Shown here: in pieces, positions 1 to 8,685 of the stretch
Position numbering within the stretch: the first letter of the stretch is position 1
Layout: every line of letters begins with the position of its first letter
Assembly: GCF_030409055.1 (NCBI RefSeq)
Contig: NZ_CP116619.1
Span: 5,161,969-5,225,968 of the forward strand
Length of the DNA: 64,000 nucleotides
DNA from: Trichocoleus desertorum NBK24
Lineage (GTDB): Bacteria; Cyanobacteriota; Cyanobacteriia; FACHB-46
Direction: 5' to 3'
The notes under the pieces: generated by a model
The model's input: only the letters and a program-made list of their open reading frames with translations
Databases searched by the model: none
What the model was told of the DNA's origin: nothing
Translations under genes and position numbers: made by a program

Positions 1-70
1 AAAGTTGGAGCCTGAAGACCCTGCCCAATCAGGCTTTCAGCCTTAGCGTTGTTTCTTGTTCCATTGCTAA

Positions 71-571
71 ACATACCCGGAATTGCGAGAGTTGAGCCAG
101 TGGTCGGAAGGCCAAGTCTGGTCTAGCCCAGAGATGCACGGTCAGATTTCAGGCATTCTGAAAAACCAAATTGACTGGATTCCCCTCAGCATTGGAGCGG
201 TTCGACCCACCCAAGGGAGAACTTTGGCAGTGATGCAGGTGAGTGGTGGTTCTCAATCCTTTAATGCCGTCAACACCATGCGGTTGCTCGGTCGCTGGAT
301 GCGGATGTTCACGATTCCCAATCAGTCTTCGGTTGCTAAAGCCTACCAGGAATTCAACGAAGATGGCACGATGAAAGATTCGCCCTACCGCGATAGCGCA
401 AGCGCTGACTTGTCAGTTCGCGTCGTGGATGTGATGGAAGAACTCTACAAGTTCACTCTGCTGTTGCGGGAACAGGTAGACTACCTCACCGATCGCTACA
501 GTGAGCGCAAGGAAAAGGCGGCTAAGCAAATCGCTGAAGTGGCGAACCAAGCCTTAGAAACGACTTGTTAG
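71..571 (+). pseudogene. arsH: arsH remnant: C-terminal part of an ArsH-type NADPH-dependent FMN reductase
   Basis: The frame reads ArsH signatures: [50 protein letters not shown] and the closing YSERKEKA. ArsH is a flavodoxin-fold reductase of arsenic-resistance operons, usually about 230 residues. Homology begins abruptly at about base 71, just after an in-frame TAA at 68-70, so the first third with the flavin-binding loop is missing. The bases before it match no ArsH sequence in any frame. An 8-residue segment (SASADLSV, bases 395-418) also interrupts the normally continuous YRDRVVDV motif. I therefore call it a decayed gene. A TTG at 83 could start a short product, but it would lack the FMN phosphate site. 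Confidence 0.8.
389..422. repeat. Small nested palindromic insertion inside arsH
   Basis: Bases 395-418 are an in-frame 24-bp insert relative to the ArsH family. The insert holds two abutting near-perfect hairpins, AGCGC-AA-GCGCT (395-406) and CTGAC-TT-GTCAG (405-416), enclosed by an outer CGCGA/TCGCG pair (389-393 and 418-422). The layout resembles a miniature palindromic repeat that landed in the gene without shifting frame. Confidence 0.6.
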
Positions 572-908
572 ATAAATCGGGTGGATATAGTCACCGCATT
601 TTCTCAGCCGTTTCCTAGGTAGATTCAAACTCTATAAATCTAGCAAAGCCACCTGCTACACCGATTAGATAGGCTTATTTTTGCTTGAGGCTCTCGTTAA
701 ACTTCTGAGAGTCTCATTTCGTTATGTAACAACTTAGGTTCTTTGTTAATAAATGTTGCAGCTATCTGATCCCGTTGTTAGGTTGTGAAAGTTCAGTTTC
801 TCACAGAGGTTCTTCTCATATCTCTGGACATACCGAGAGGATGACTTTACGAAGTTGTTCGGTTCGGTATTAGCTCACAACAAGACCTCAATTTTGGAGG
901 CTTTGGTT
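572..908. other. Intergenic, 337 bp, no gene seen
   Basis: The stretch is AT-rich, and I see no open frame with a ribosome site and no strong hairpin. It should hold the promoter of the SDR gene, but no clear -10/-35 pair stands out. Confidence 0.5.
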
Positions 909-1733
909 ATGGATATTCAAGGAAAAACAGCCCTCGTGACTGGGGCTTCTCGCGGAATAGGACGGGCGATTGCCTTAGAACTCGCTCAGCAAGGAATCAA
1001 ACGCTTGCTCCTAGTGGCCCGCGACCAGCAACGGTTAACCGCGATCGCCACAGAGATTGAAGCGCTGGATGTAGAAGTTGTGACTTTGGCTCTGGATCTA
1101 GCTCAACCTGTGGCAGTCAGTATTGCGATCGCTCAAGCTTGGCGGGATCATGGGCCGATTCATCTATTGGTCAACTGTGCTGGCATTGCCCATCAGGTGC
1201 CTTTTTTGCAGTCGAAGCTAGCAAATGTCCAAGACGAGATTGCTGTCAATCTGGTGGGGATGTATACCATTACTCGTCTGATTGCCCGACGCATGGCCGC
1301 CCAGCGACAAGGACAAATTGTGAATGTTTCTAGCTTGATGGGTAAGGTTGCAGCTCCCACAATGGCTACTTATTCCGCCACCAAGTTTGCAATTTTAGGA
1401 TTCACTCAAGCCTTAAGGGGTGAGTTAAGGGGTTACAACGTTCAGGTAGCAGCCTTGTTACCCTCTTTGACCGAAACAGATATGGTTAGAGACCTCCACT
1501 GGTTCCGCTGGGCTGTTCCTATGACTCCCCAGCAGGTAGCGCAGTCACTAGTAACGGGCCTCCGCAAGGAATCTGCTGAAATTTTAGTGGGATGGCAAGG
1601 TCATTTAGTTGCTTGGTGCCACCGGATTGCGCCTGGGTTATTAGAGAAGATTTTGCTGATCTCAGCTCCCTTGCCTCGTCATAGATATCCCATGCAGCAT
1701 ATCCCTGCTACTGATAGTCCAACGGAACTCTAA
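909..1733 (+). CDS. Short-chain dehydrogenase/reductase (classical SDR)
   Basis: This is a Rossmann-fold NAD(P)-dependent oxidoreductase. It shows the cofactor motif TGASRGIG near residue 12, NCAG where NNAG is usual, a serine in VSS, and the catalytic YSATK. The protein is about 274 residues, normal for the family. The frame opens at 855, but I choose the ATG at 909 because GGAGG lies about seven bases upstream and the nucleotide-binding motif then sits at the usual distance from the start. The substrate cannot be read from the sequence; the long C-terminus after the catalytic core resembles SDRs acting on lipids or retinol-like compounds. It is a single gene ending in a bidirectional terminator. 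Confidence 0.88.
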   Translation: MDIQGKTALVTGASRGIGRAIALELAQQGIKRLLLVARDQQRLTAIATEIEALDVEVVTLALDLAQPVAVSIAIAQAWRDHGPIHLLVNCAGIAHQVPFLQSKLANVQDEIAVNLVGMYTITRLIARRMAAQRQGQIVNVSSLMGKVAAPTMATYSATKFAILGFTQALRGELRGYNVQVAALLPSLTETDMVRDLHWFRWAVPMTPQQVAQSLVTGLRKESAEILVGWQGHLVAWCHRIAPGLLEKILLISAPLPRHRYPMQHIPATDSPTEL

Positions 1734-1740
1734 TCTCCAA

Positions 1741-1786
1741 GCTAGGCCCAAGCATTAGGATACTTCTCCTAGCACTTGGGGCTAGC
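1741..1786. terminator. Hairpin between convergent genes
   Basis: GCTAGGCCCAAG (1741-1752) pairs with CTTGGGGCTAGC (1775-1786) with one mismatch. An inner TAGGA/TCCTA stem extends it. It lies between the SDR gene and treZ, which converge here, and probably ends both transcripts. Confidence 0.65.
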
Positions 1787-1792
1787 GATGCC

Positions 1793-3619
1793 CTAGACAG
1801 AAGCTTCGTATAAAGCAAAAGTCTGGGCTGGAATCTCGACTGACTCCTGAACTGTCAATTTTTCAGGTAGAGTTGAGCCAGATCCTAGCCATTTTGGTTC
1901 AGAGCTATCGAGAATCTTTCGCCAGTTTTGGCTATGTGAATCTGCCTCAAACCTGGCAGCGCGATCGCCAAAATTGAGCACTAAAAGCACTTGGCTCTCC
2001 TCGGCATAGCGACGCATCAACAGCAGCTTATCGGCTTCGCAGCTAGAAACTTCTAAGCGATGTTTGTCTAGCTGCTTGAGCGCAGGATGGGTGCGGCGTA
2101 GGGTAATCAAATGCTGATGGAACTCCCATAGCACCTGATGTTTCCCTCCATATTGCTGTTCCCAATTCAGCTTACTCTTTTCAAATGGTTCTGGAGACTG
2201 CGGGTCATAGGGATCTCCCGCCACTCCTACTTTCTTAAACTCTTCCTCCTTCGATCGCTGCACTATTTCAATCAGCTCTGGGTCGGAGTGACTGATGAAG
2301 TAGAAGAACGGTGCTTCCTCTCCATATTCTTCACCCATAAACAACATCGGTAGATAAGGAGAAAGTAAAATTGTCCCTGCTGCTAACTTCAGACCCTTAA
2401 AGGAAGTGAGTTTTGGCAATCTTTCGGCCAATATCCGATTGCCTACCTGATCATGGCTTTGGATATAGACAATAAACTTCTCAGCAGGTTCAGCCGCCGA
2501 TGAATTGCCGTGGCAACGCTTGCGATGGGGTGCATATTGCCCAGAGTAAACAAAGCCTTCCCGCAAAGATTTTTCTAAATCCTGGCATTTACCAAAATCT
2601 TGGTAATAGTGCTGCTGTTCCCCCGTTAGGAGCGTGTGCAGAGAATGGTGAAAGTCATCACACCATTGAGCATCGAGCGCATAGCCACCTTGGGCTTTGG
2701 GACGAATAATTCGCACGTCGTTTAGATCACTCTCGGCAATCAGAAAGAGGTTTCTTCCCTGTTGTTGAGAGAGAGCTTGCACGCGATCGCTCAATTCATC
2801 CAAGAAGTGTTTAGCACCGAGATCAAAAATGCCCTGGACTGCATCTAAGCGCAAACCATCAATGTGAAAGGTCTCCAACCAATACAAAGCGTTGTCGAGG
2901 AAGTAATCGGTAACTCCATCACTGTAAGCACCATCAAAATTCAGGGCTTCTCCCCAATCGCCGCCATATTTTTTCGTGAAGTAAGGGCCGAAGTCACCCA
3001 GGTAGTTGCCTTCTGGCCCCACATGGTTGTAAACCACATCCAATATCACAGCTAATCCTGCTTGGTGACAGGCATCCACTAAACGCTTGAAGCCCTCTGG
3101 CCCCCCGTAGGAATTTTGCACCGCATAGGGATAGACACCGTCATAGCCCCAATTTCGCTCACCGGGAAATTGCGCTACAGGCATGATCTCGATCGCGGTA
3201 ATGCCGAGTTCTTTTAAGCGAGGGAGATGGGCGATCGCGGCTTCAAAGGTGCCCGCAACCGTGAACGTGCCAATATGTAGCTCATAGATGATCAAGTCTT
3301 CCTGAGCGATACCTGTCCAACCTGCATCTGTCCAGGCAAAGGCAGATTGATCGACCACCGCTGATGGGCCATGCACTCCTTCTGGTTGGAAATGGGATGC
3401 TGGATCAGGGCGATCGCTCTCACCATCTAGTTGATAGAGGTAGTTTGTACTGGGTGCAGCTCCCTCCGCTATCACTTGCCAATAGCCATATTCCAGTGGT
3501 TGCATCGGCAGAATTTGCTCGTGGGGAGACAAAATTTTCACGGCAACTTGTTCGCGCAATGGTGCCCAAACCGTAAACTGACACCGAGCACCACCTAAGT
3601 AATGAGCACCTACTTTCAC
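1793..3619 (-). CDS. treZ: Malto-oligosyltrehalose trehalohydrolase
   Basis: TreZ releases trehalose from maltooligosyl-trehalose. The protein has an N-terminal E-set/CBM48-like domain (about residues 1-90) and a GH13 barrel. Visible motifs are DVVYNHVGPEGNYLG, the nucleophile in LRLDA (D259), the acid/base in LIAES (E296) and SHDQVGNR (D390). At 608 residues it is the normal length. It starts with GTG and lies 42 bp downstream of an alpha-amylase gene on the same strand, which suggests one operon for maltodextrin use. Its usual partner TreY is not in the window and must lie elsewhere if the pathway works. Confidence 0.93.
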   Translation of the reverse strand: MKVGAHYLGGARCQFTVWAPLREQVAVKILSPHEQILPMQPLEYGYWQVIAEGAAPSTNYLYQLDGESDRPDPASHFQPEGVHGPSAVVDQSAFAWTDAGWTGIAQEDLIIYELHIGTFTVAGTFEAAIAHLPRLKELGITAIEIMPVAQFPGERNWGYDGVYPYAVQNSYGGPEGFKRLVDACHQAGLAVILDVVYNHVGPEGNYLGDFGPYFTKKYGGDWGEALNFDGAYSDGVTDYFLDNALYWLETFHIDGLRLDAVQGIFDLGAKHFLDELSDRVQALSQQQGRNLFLIAESDLNDVRIIRPKAQGGYALDAQWCDDFHHSLHTLLTGEQQHYYQDFGKCQDLEKSLREGFVYSGQYAPHRKRCHGNSSAAEPAEKFIVYIQSHDQVGNRILAERLPKLTSFKGLKLAAGTILLSPYLPMLFMGEEYGEEAPFFYFISHSDPELIEIVQRSKEEEFKKVGVAGDPYDPQSPEPFEKSKLNWEQQYGGKHQVLWEFHQHLITLRRTHPALKQLDKHRLEVSSCEADKLLLMRRYAEESQVLLVLNFGDRAARFEADSHSQNWRKILDSSEPKWLGSGSTLPEKLTVQESVEIPAQTFALYEASV

Positions 3620-3661
3620 AATTTATTATTTCCCGTATTTATGATTCTGTAATGATTCTGC

Positions 3662-5593
3662 TTATGATTCGCGCCCGGAAGACCAAGTATCCCGCCACTT
3701 CACAGTGCCTTCGCTGGCAATAACCCAACGACGAGAAACGATGTTTTCTCGGATGGGAGATTGGCCTTCGCGTAGCAAAACATATTTGTAATTAACCAGC
3801 TTGCCAGCGCTCTCATCAAACGGAATTTCGCCAAACCAAGTGTTGGTGTTGATGTACTCCAAGGGATAGGCTTTGGCAATATCCCAGTTGCCCAGCTCAG
3901 GACAGTCACCAATCACAGCAATTCGCTCACCCAATTTAGTTTGCACCCCGTTGAGTTGCGCCCGTACGATGGTTTGGCCCTTGACTCGTTCGCCCACATG
4001 GCTCAGGACAATGACATCACGAGGTTCTAGTTCTAAATTGATCAGTTTGCCATCTACCACTTCAAACTTGCGCCGAGTCAGAATGCAGGTATGTTCACCA
4101 TCCGGTAAATCAGTCACTACCTCTGGCACTTGGCTAGTTTCACCGCGATTCATTGCCACGAAACAGACAGAGTCACGATAACGTCGAATGTAACAATAAA
4201 CATTGGGAGTTAGGTATCTCTGCCACTGTCCCCCCATTGACACCGCAGGGTTGAGGCGGCGCAAACCAGACAGCAGACGGATATCTCGATATAGGGGCGT
4301 GTCGGTATCCCACTGGCTCATCATGGGGCGGTTGTAGGGGTCGTCACCACCATTGGTATCATCATGGAGATACTGCTCAGTGCCGTAGTAGATGCAAGGG
4401 ATGCCACGGCAGGTCATGATCAGCGCGATCGCCACCCTCACCAGATCTGGATCTGAATTCAGGCTTTGAAAGCGCGGCATGTCGTGATTATCAATAAAGG
4501 TAATCAGTTCATTCGCGCCTTTATAGCGGTGATCCAGGTCAAAGATGGTTTGAATCTCTTGAAATCCTAAATCTGACCCCTGAGCTAAGGTGGAGCGAAT
4601 GGCTAGACAAAGGCCAAAGTCTAGCATGGTCATGCCAGATTCGTTGGCAAACTCAACCGAGCGATCGCTGAAGGGGCTGCTAAAAATCCATTCACCAAAG
4701 ATGAACACATCCGGTTTGTGGCTGAGGATATCCGCGTTGAACTCCTGCCAAAACCAGATGGGCATGTGCTTAACTGTGTCTACCCGCAGGGCATCTACGC
4801 CGCGATCGAGCCACTGCTTAATCGCCGATTTGATATAGTTACGGTATTGGATATTGTTTTCATTAAAGGTAGCTAAACCGGATAACTCACAGTTTTGCAC
4901 CTGCCATTCATCTTCCCAATTGGTCACCTCGCCGTAGTGGTGATACCAATTGTCTTTGTCATCGTTGAAGTCGGCAATCTTGACTCCGTCGTCGTACAGT
5001 TCTCCTTTCTTGCCGCTGAAGTCTGGGTTGCTATGGTTACAGACAATATCCAGAACCATTTTCATCCGACGCTTGTGCATCTCCTCAATCAGGCGATCGA
5101 AGGTGGTATTTCTCGTCTCCTGGGTGTTGTTTAGGGAAGGATCTTCGCCTTCCGCAATAAACCGGGGGTTGATGCGCTTAAAGTCTTTAGTCCAGTAACC
5201 GTGGATTGCCGCCTGCGCCACAAACAGTTCTTCTACCTGCTCAAACAACGGTGTGAGCCAGATTGCCGTTACACCCAAATTTTTTAAGTAATCAAGTTTA
5301 TCGATCACACCCTGGAGATCTCCGCCCCAGTATTTGCCCCAGTCTTGCCGTTCTGGATCGTACAGTTCGGCATTGGGGCCAGCGCTGTTGTCTGGATCGC
5401 CATCATGAAAGCGATCGACCACGATGAAGTAAATCGTTTCCTGACGAAACTCAATATCCCTGGTGTAAAGAAACTCTAAATCAATCTCACTATCGGTTTT
5501 GGGAGCTGCTACTACCAGCGATTCAACTTTCTCTTGAGCGTTTGTAACTTCGTATTGTTCGGTAGAAAGTTGAGAGGGAGGTGTGGTTACCAT
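3662..5593 (-). CDS. GH13 alpha-amylase with C-terminal CBM20 starch-binding domain
   Basis: This is a glycoside hydrolase acting on alpha-1,4-glucans. The barrel carries VLDIVCNH, the nucleophile motif LRVDTVKH (D272), the acid/base in FGEW (E301) and FIDNHDMPR (D371). From about residue 540 to the end, the sequence (LGERIAVIGDCPELGNW, then NTWFGEI and YKYVL) is a CBM20. There is no evident signal peptide, so action on intracellular glycogen or its oligosaccharides is likely. It precedes treZ by 42 bp. Members of this family can also be cyclodextrin- or neopullulanase-like, so exact product specificity is open. Confidence 0.9.
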   Translation of the reverse strand: MVTTPPSQLSTEQYEVTNAQEKVESLVVAAPKTDSEIDLEFLYTRDIEFRQETIYFIVVDRFHDGDPDNSAGPNAELYDPERQDWGKYWGGDLQGVIDKLDYLKNLGVTAIWLTPLFEQVEELFVAQAAIHGYWTKDFKRINPRFIAEGEDPSLNNTQETRNTTFDRLIEEMHKRRMKMVLDIVCNHSNPDFSGKKGELYDDGVKIADFNDDKDNWYHHYGEVTNWEDEWQVQNCELSGLATFNENNIQYRNYIKSAIKQWLDRGVDALRVDTVKHMPIWFWQEFNADILSHKPDVFIFGEWIFSSPFSDRSVEFANESGMTMLDFGLCLAIRSTLAQGSDLGFQEIQTIFDLDHRYKGANELITFIDNHDMPRFQSLNSDPDLVRVAIALIMTCRGIPCIYYGTEQYLHDDTNGGDDPYNRPMMSQWDTDTPLYRDIRLLSGLRRLNPAVSMGGQWQRYLTPNVYCYIRRYRDSVCFVAMNRGETSQVPEVVTDLPDGEHTCILTRRKFEVVDGKLINLELEPRDVIVLSHVGERVKGQTIVRAQLNGVQTKLGERIAVIGDCPELGNWDIAKAYPLEYINTNTWFGEIPFDESAGKLVNYKYVLLREGQSPIRENIVSRRWVIASEGTVKWRDTWSSGRES

Positions 5594-5881
5594 AGGATGT
5601 TTTATATTTTTATAGATTTTTAATGGATTTTAGCGTCACCAGTCTGTAGAGAATGTAACGAATCGAGTCTCTGTTTGTATATCTATCTATGGGTAGGCGA
5701 TGGGGAGAGATGTTGTGAGTAGCGATCGCCGCTTGAGCACTTTTCTGCCTAGCTCCTGGTTACTAGCTCCTAAGGTGGACGCTCATATAAATTAGAGATA
5801 GCTATCCTTACTGAGCATGACCTGACAAAATCTCTTTCGCATCAGCGAGGATGGCATGGCAGTCTTGAGTAGTCAAACCTT
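5594..5881. other. Divergent intergenic region between the amylase gene and the 5882 gene
   Basis: About 290 bp between divergent starts, containing one HIP1 octamer. It must carry both promoters. I see no obvious operator or hairpin. Confidence 0.4.
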
Positions 5882-6394
5882 ATGAACGACATTCAGCGAG
5901 TTGGGGATTTGGAGATCATCCAAGACTTGGAGTTTCAGCGTCGGGCTTGGGTGGTACAGCGCCTAAGCTGGATTGGACTGGGATTGATTGCTCTAGGTGC
6001 ATTAGCGGGTTTATTTGGCTCAGGCCCCTTAAGCCAAGGTAAGGTTAGCAGTCCAAGCAGTTCGTTACAGTTAGAGTACGACCGTTTCGGGCGCTTCCAA
6101 GCTCCAGCTAAGCTGAAAATCATCTTGAAAGCAGGTACTGAGCAAAATGGCCAAGTGAAGGTCTGGTTGAGCCGCCATTATTTGGAGGCAACCGAGATCC
6201 AACAGGTGACCCCGCCGCCAGACTGGGTGGAAGCGAGTTCCGATCGCCTGACCTATGTTTTTCGCACTAATATTCGCGATCGCCCCACGGCAGTAACCTT
6301 TTATTTGCAGCCAGAGCAAGTCGGTCTACAAACTGGTCAGGTTGGGCTTACTTCAGGAGCAACGCTCAAGTTTAACCAATTCATTTATCCATAA
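5882..6394 (+). CDS. Hypothetical single-pass membrane protein
   Basis: This 170-residue protein is not recognised. Residues 25-47 form one hydrophobic segment ([19 protein letters not shown]) after a charged N-terminus, followed by a soluble domain rich in beta-prone sequence. That domain probably lies outside the membrane or in the thylakoid lumen. The gene is 17 bp upstream of the DUF421 gene on the same strand, so the two are probably co-transcribed and may act together. No good ribosome site precedes the ATG. Confidence 0.75.
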   Translation: MNDIQRVGDLEIIQDLEFQRRAWVVQRLSWIGLGLIALGALAGLFGSGPLSQGKVSSPSSSLQLEYDRFGRFQAPAKLKIILKAGTEQNGQVKVWLSRHYLEATEIQQVTPPPDWVEASSDRLTYVFRTNIRDRPTAVTFYLQPEQVGLQTGQVGLTSGATLKFNQFIYP

Positions 6395-6411
6395 AGAATT
6401 CATCTATAACA

Positions 6412-6855
6412 ATGAACTCAGTGCTACGGGCTATTGGGATCTATGTTGTTTTACTGCTGCTCTTTCGTCTCAGTGGCAAGCGTTCTCTAGCCCAAATTAC
6501 AACGTTTGATTTTGTGCTGGTATTAATTGTGGGAGAGGCGACGCAACAAGCACTCTTAGGCGAAGATTTCTCTATCACGAATGCCTTTTTGGTTATTTTG
6601 ACTTTGGTGGGTTTGGACACCGCTATGTCCTTTTGGAAACAGCGATCGCCTCTAGTTGAGAAGTGGCTGGATGGGGTTCCTATCATTATTGTTGTGGAAG
6701 GCAAGCTGCTACAAGACCGGATGAAGCAAGCACAAGTAGATGCAGACGACATCCTAGCAGCCGCGCGAGAATTACATGGATTAGAGCGCCTAGATCAGAT
6801 TAAATATGCTGTTTTAGAACGGAGTGGCGGAATTTCTATCATTCCTAAATCGTAA
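6412..6855 (+). CDS. DUF421 (YetF-like) membrane protein
   Basis: An N-terminal membrane half carries the family motif [16 protein letters not shown] near residues 19-34. A cytosolic part follows, with WLDG.P and a final [10 protein letters not shown]. At 147 residues it is typical of the short cyanobacterial form. The family is found across bacteria, and its biochemical role is not established. It follows the membrane protein at 5882 closely. Confidence 0.9.
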   Translation: MNSVLRAIGIYVVLLLLFRLSGKRSLAQITTFDFVLVLIVGEATQQALLGEDFSITNAFLVILTLVGLDTAMSFWKQRSPLVEKWLDGVPIIIVVEGKLLQDRMKQAQVDADDILAAARELHGLERLDQIKYAVLERSGGISIIPKS

Positions 6856-6892
6856 TTGCTACTGCTGACTCTCGCTCCCCAGACCCAGCAAG

Positions 6893-7618
6893 CTATGTGT
6901 GCTCTAAAACATAGGGGAGAAAAGCTCGTCGTACTTCCGATGCCCCTCGTAAGCTTGGTTCAATGGTGGCTGTAAACCATGAGGGGTCGCCCGTCAGAAA
7001 GTGAGCATGAAGATCGACTAGCTCACCGTAACGGGTGGCGATCTCTTGAATCACTGTATTAATGCGTTGGAGATTAGTCCGGGCGATCGCGGGGGCAACG
7101 CCCAAAAAGTTGCGCTCGTCATCGCCAAACGTAGGATCGTACACATTCCCCAAGAACACAGGCCGAACGGGGAGCTTCTGCACAAATTCGTCAAGCGCTT
7201 TGCCAAAGGTTGTGATCCCTGCGCCCGTATCCTGAATTAATCCGCCTAGGAGATCGTTGCCGCCAATGGTGATCAGCGCGATGGCTGGCCCCTCCACTCG
7301 AATGCTTTGCCCTTGAGATGACAGCGCCCTTATTGTGGCTCCGTCTTGGGCGCGATGCTCCAGCCGAGCTTGCCCTCGTGATTGCAAATCCTGACCTTGA
7401 AATTCTGGAAACAGGCGATCGTCGTTGCGAACCAGCAGTTGCCCTGGATGAACCCCGTAGTCGTTGTACCGCGCACAATCTAAGATCGAATCACCAAAGG
7501 TGTATAGAGTTACCATGCTTTGCCCACCGCGTTCAACACAGCCGAGAAGTGTCAGCACACTTGCCTGTCCAGCGATCGCTTGAATAAACTGTCGCCTTGT
7601 AGGTCGAAATGCAGCCAT
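6893..7618 (-). CDS. SGNH/GDSL-type esterase with Tat/lipoprotein-like leader
   Basis: Secreted hydrolase with the GDSI block (YTFGDSILD), the GGND block (TIGGNDLLGG) and a C-terminal DLHAH motif providing the catalytic histidine. I start it at 7618 because AGGAGGAG lies just upstream. The leader then reads a twin-arginine pair (TRRQFIQ) and ends in LTLLGC, a lipobox-like site. The frame could extend to 7771, but that would overlap the upstream gene and drop this signal. The substrate is unknown. Confidence 0.85.
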   Translation of the reverse strand: MAAFRPTRRQFIQAIAGQASVLTLLGCVERGGQSMVTLYTFGDSILDCARYNDYGVHPGQLLVRNDDRLFPEFQGQDLQSRGQARLEHRAQDGATIRALSSQGQSIRVEGPAIALITIGGNDLLGGLIQDTGAGITTFGKALDEFVQKLPVRPVFLGNVYDPTFGDDERNFLGVAPAIARTNLQRINTVIQEIATRYGELVDLHAHFLTGDPSWFTATIEPSLRGASEVRRAFLPYVLEHT

Positions 7619-7712
7619 CACACTCTCCTCCTGAACTGAGGATAGCGTAGCCGCCGCGCCAAGATCCGAATCAGAGGGTAGATTTAAGTGGGTTAATCTT
7701 GGTCTAGGCGGT

Positions 7713-8486
7713 TCATGAATTGCCTTGAGCGGATCGATGCTGAAGTTTGCGCAGAATGGGAATCTTCTCATACTGGTCGGGTCGGATCACGTCCCAATAG
7801 AGTCCGATTGGGCGAGGGTGAGTGTTTTGAGTCGCGATCGCAGCGTCTGGAGTCACAATCCAGTTCAGCGGCCAGTCATGAGGTTGCATAGGTAATCGAG
7901 CTGACTCGGCAATTTGTAAGGGATGGATGGTAGTCACAATGGATGTATCTTGCCCAACTAGACCAAACTCCTGAAGCATGGCTAACTCCAAGTCAGCAAA
8001 GCCCGCTCCTTTGCCTGTGCGACCGCCATTGCGCGTCACAGCCACACAACCCACAACCACCAGATCGATCGCCTGCATCTCCTCAAAGCTCACTAAGCGG
8101 CCATACTGTAATGCTTTCCGAGCGATCGCGGCATCTTCTAGAGCAATCTGGCGTTGCTGCAAATCTTCAGCTTGCAACTCAACGAAACAGCAACTATTGG
8201 TTAAGCGTGGCACAGCCATGTAGAGGCGTTTTCCTGCTTGGAGTGCCCGGAGTCTCACCGGAATCTGAGTGGAGTCTGGATTACACTTAATCACCTGGGC
8301 TTGTTGCCATGCGGGTAAAGTGGTGAGTTGTGCTGCTGCCTGCTCAGCACCAACAAAGTTAGGGATATGCCCAAACGGTTCTCCGATGGCTGCTTGCGCT
8401 TGTTTAAGGCGTGACCAAATTTCCGCCCTTAAAGCATCTTTGTCAGCATGATAACCACTCCAAGCCGTTGAAACCGAGTTAACCAT
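7713..8486 (-). CDS. 5-formyltetrahydrofolate cyclo-ligase-like (MTHFS-domain) protein
   Basis: A roughly 257-residue protein with the MTHFS-type fold: an N-terminal helical part (KDALRAEIWSRLKQA), then VPRL near the middle and a G-rich loop RTGKGAGFADLE. True 5-FCL enzymes are shorter (about 190-200), and this longer form resembles the MTHFSD group, so enzymatic activity is not assured. I prefer the ATG at 8486 (MVNSVST) over the frame start at 8552, because the added residues cross a HIP1 octamer and look unlike the family. Confidence 0.8.
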   Translation of the reverse strand: MVNSVSTAWSGYHADKDALRAEIWSRLKQAQAAIGEPFGHIPNFVGAEQAAAQLTTLPAWQQAQVIKCNPDSTQIPVRLRALQAGKRLYMAVPRLTNSCCFVELQAEDLQQRQIALEDAAIARKALQYGRLVSFEEMQAIDLVVVGCVAVTRNGGRTGKGAGFADLELAMLQEFGLVGQDTSIVTTIHPLQIAESARLPMQPHDWPLNWIVTPDAAIATQNTHPRPIGLYWDVIRPDQYEKIPILRKLQHRSAQGNS

Positions 8487-8685
8487 AGCTAGATAAAGAG
8501 ATAAAAAATGGGCGATCGCTGTGGAGCCTTTCAAGTGTGGAATTCTCGCCACTTCTACGCTAATCCACCCTGTTGCTTCGTTTCAGGGAAATATAGACTA
8601 GGAAAGCATTGAATTTAACGATGCGCTTTTCATTTTTGTCCCTCTCCCGACAGTTGCTACCCCAGCTTACTTCAGGAACTGCCCC

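Noticed and set aside
1-75. A minus-strand partial gene starting at base 75 ([14 protein letters not shown]...)
   Set aside because: Only 25 codons are visible to the window edge, with no recognised family and no good ribosome site. It could still be the start of a gene outside the window.
6893-7771. Longer start for the SGNH esterase gene
   Set aside because: The extension would overlap the next gene and lose the leader; AGGAGGAG marks 7618 as the start.
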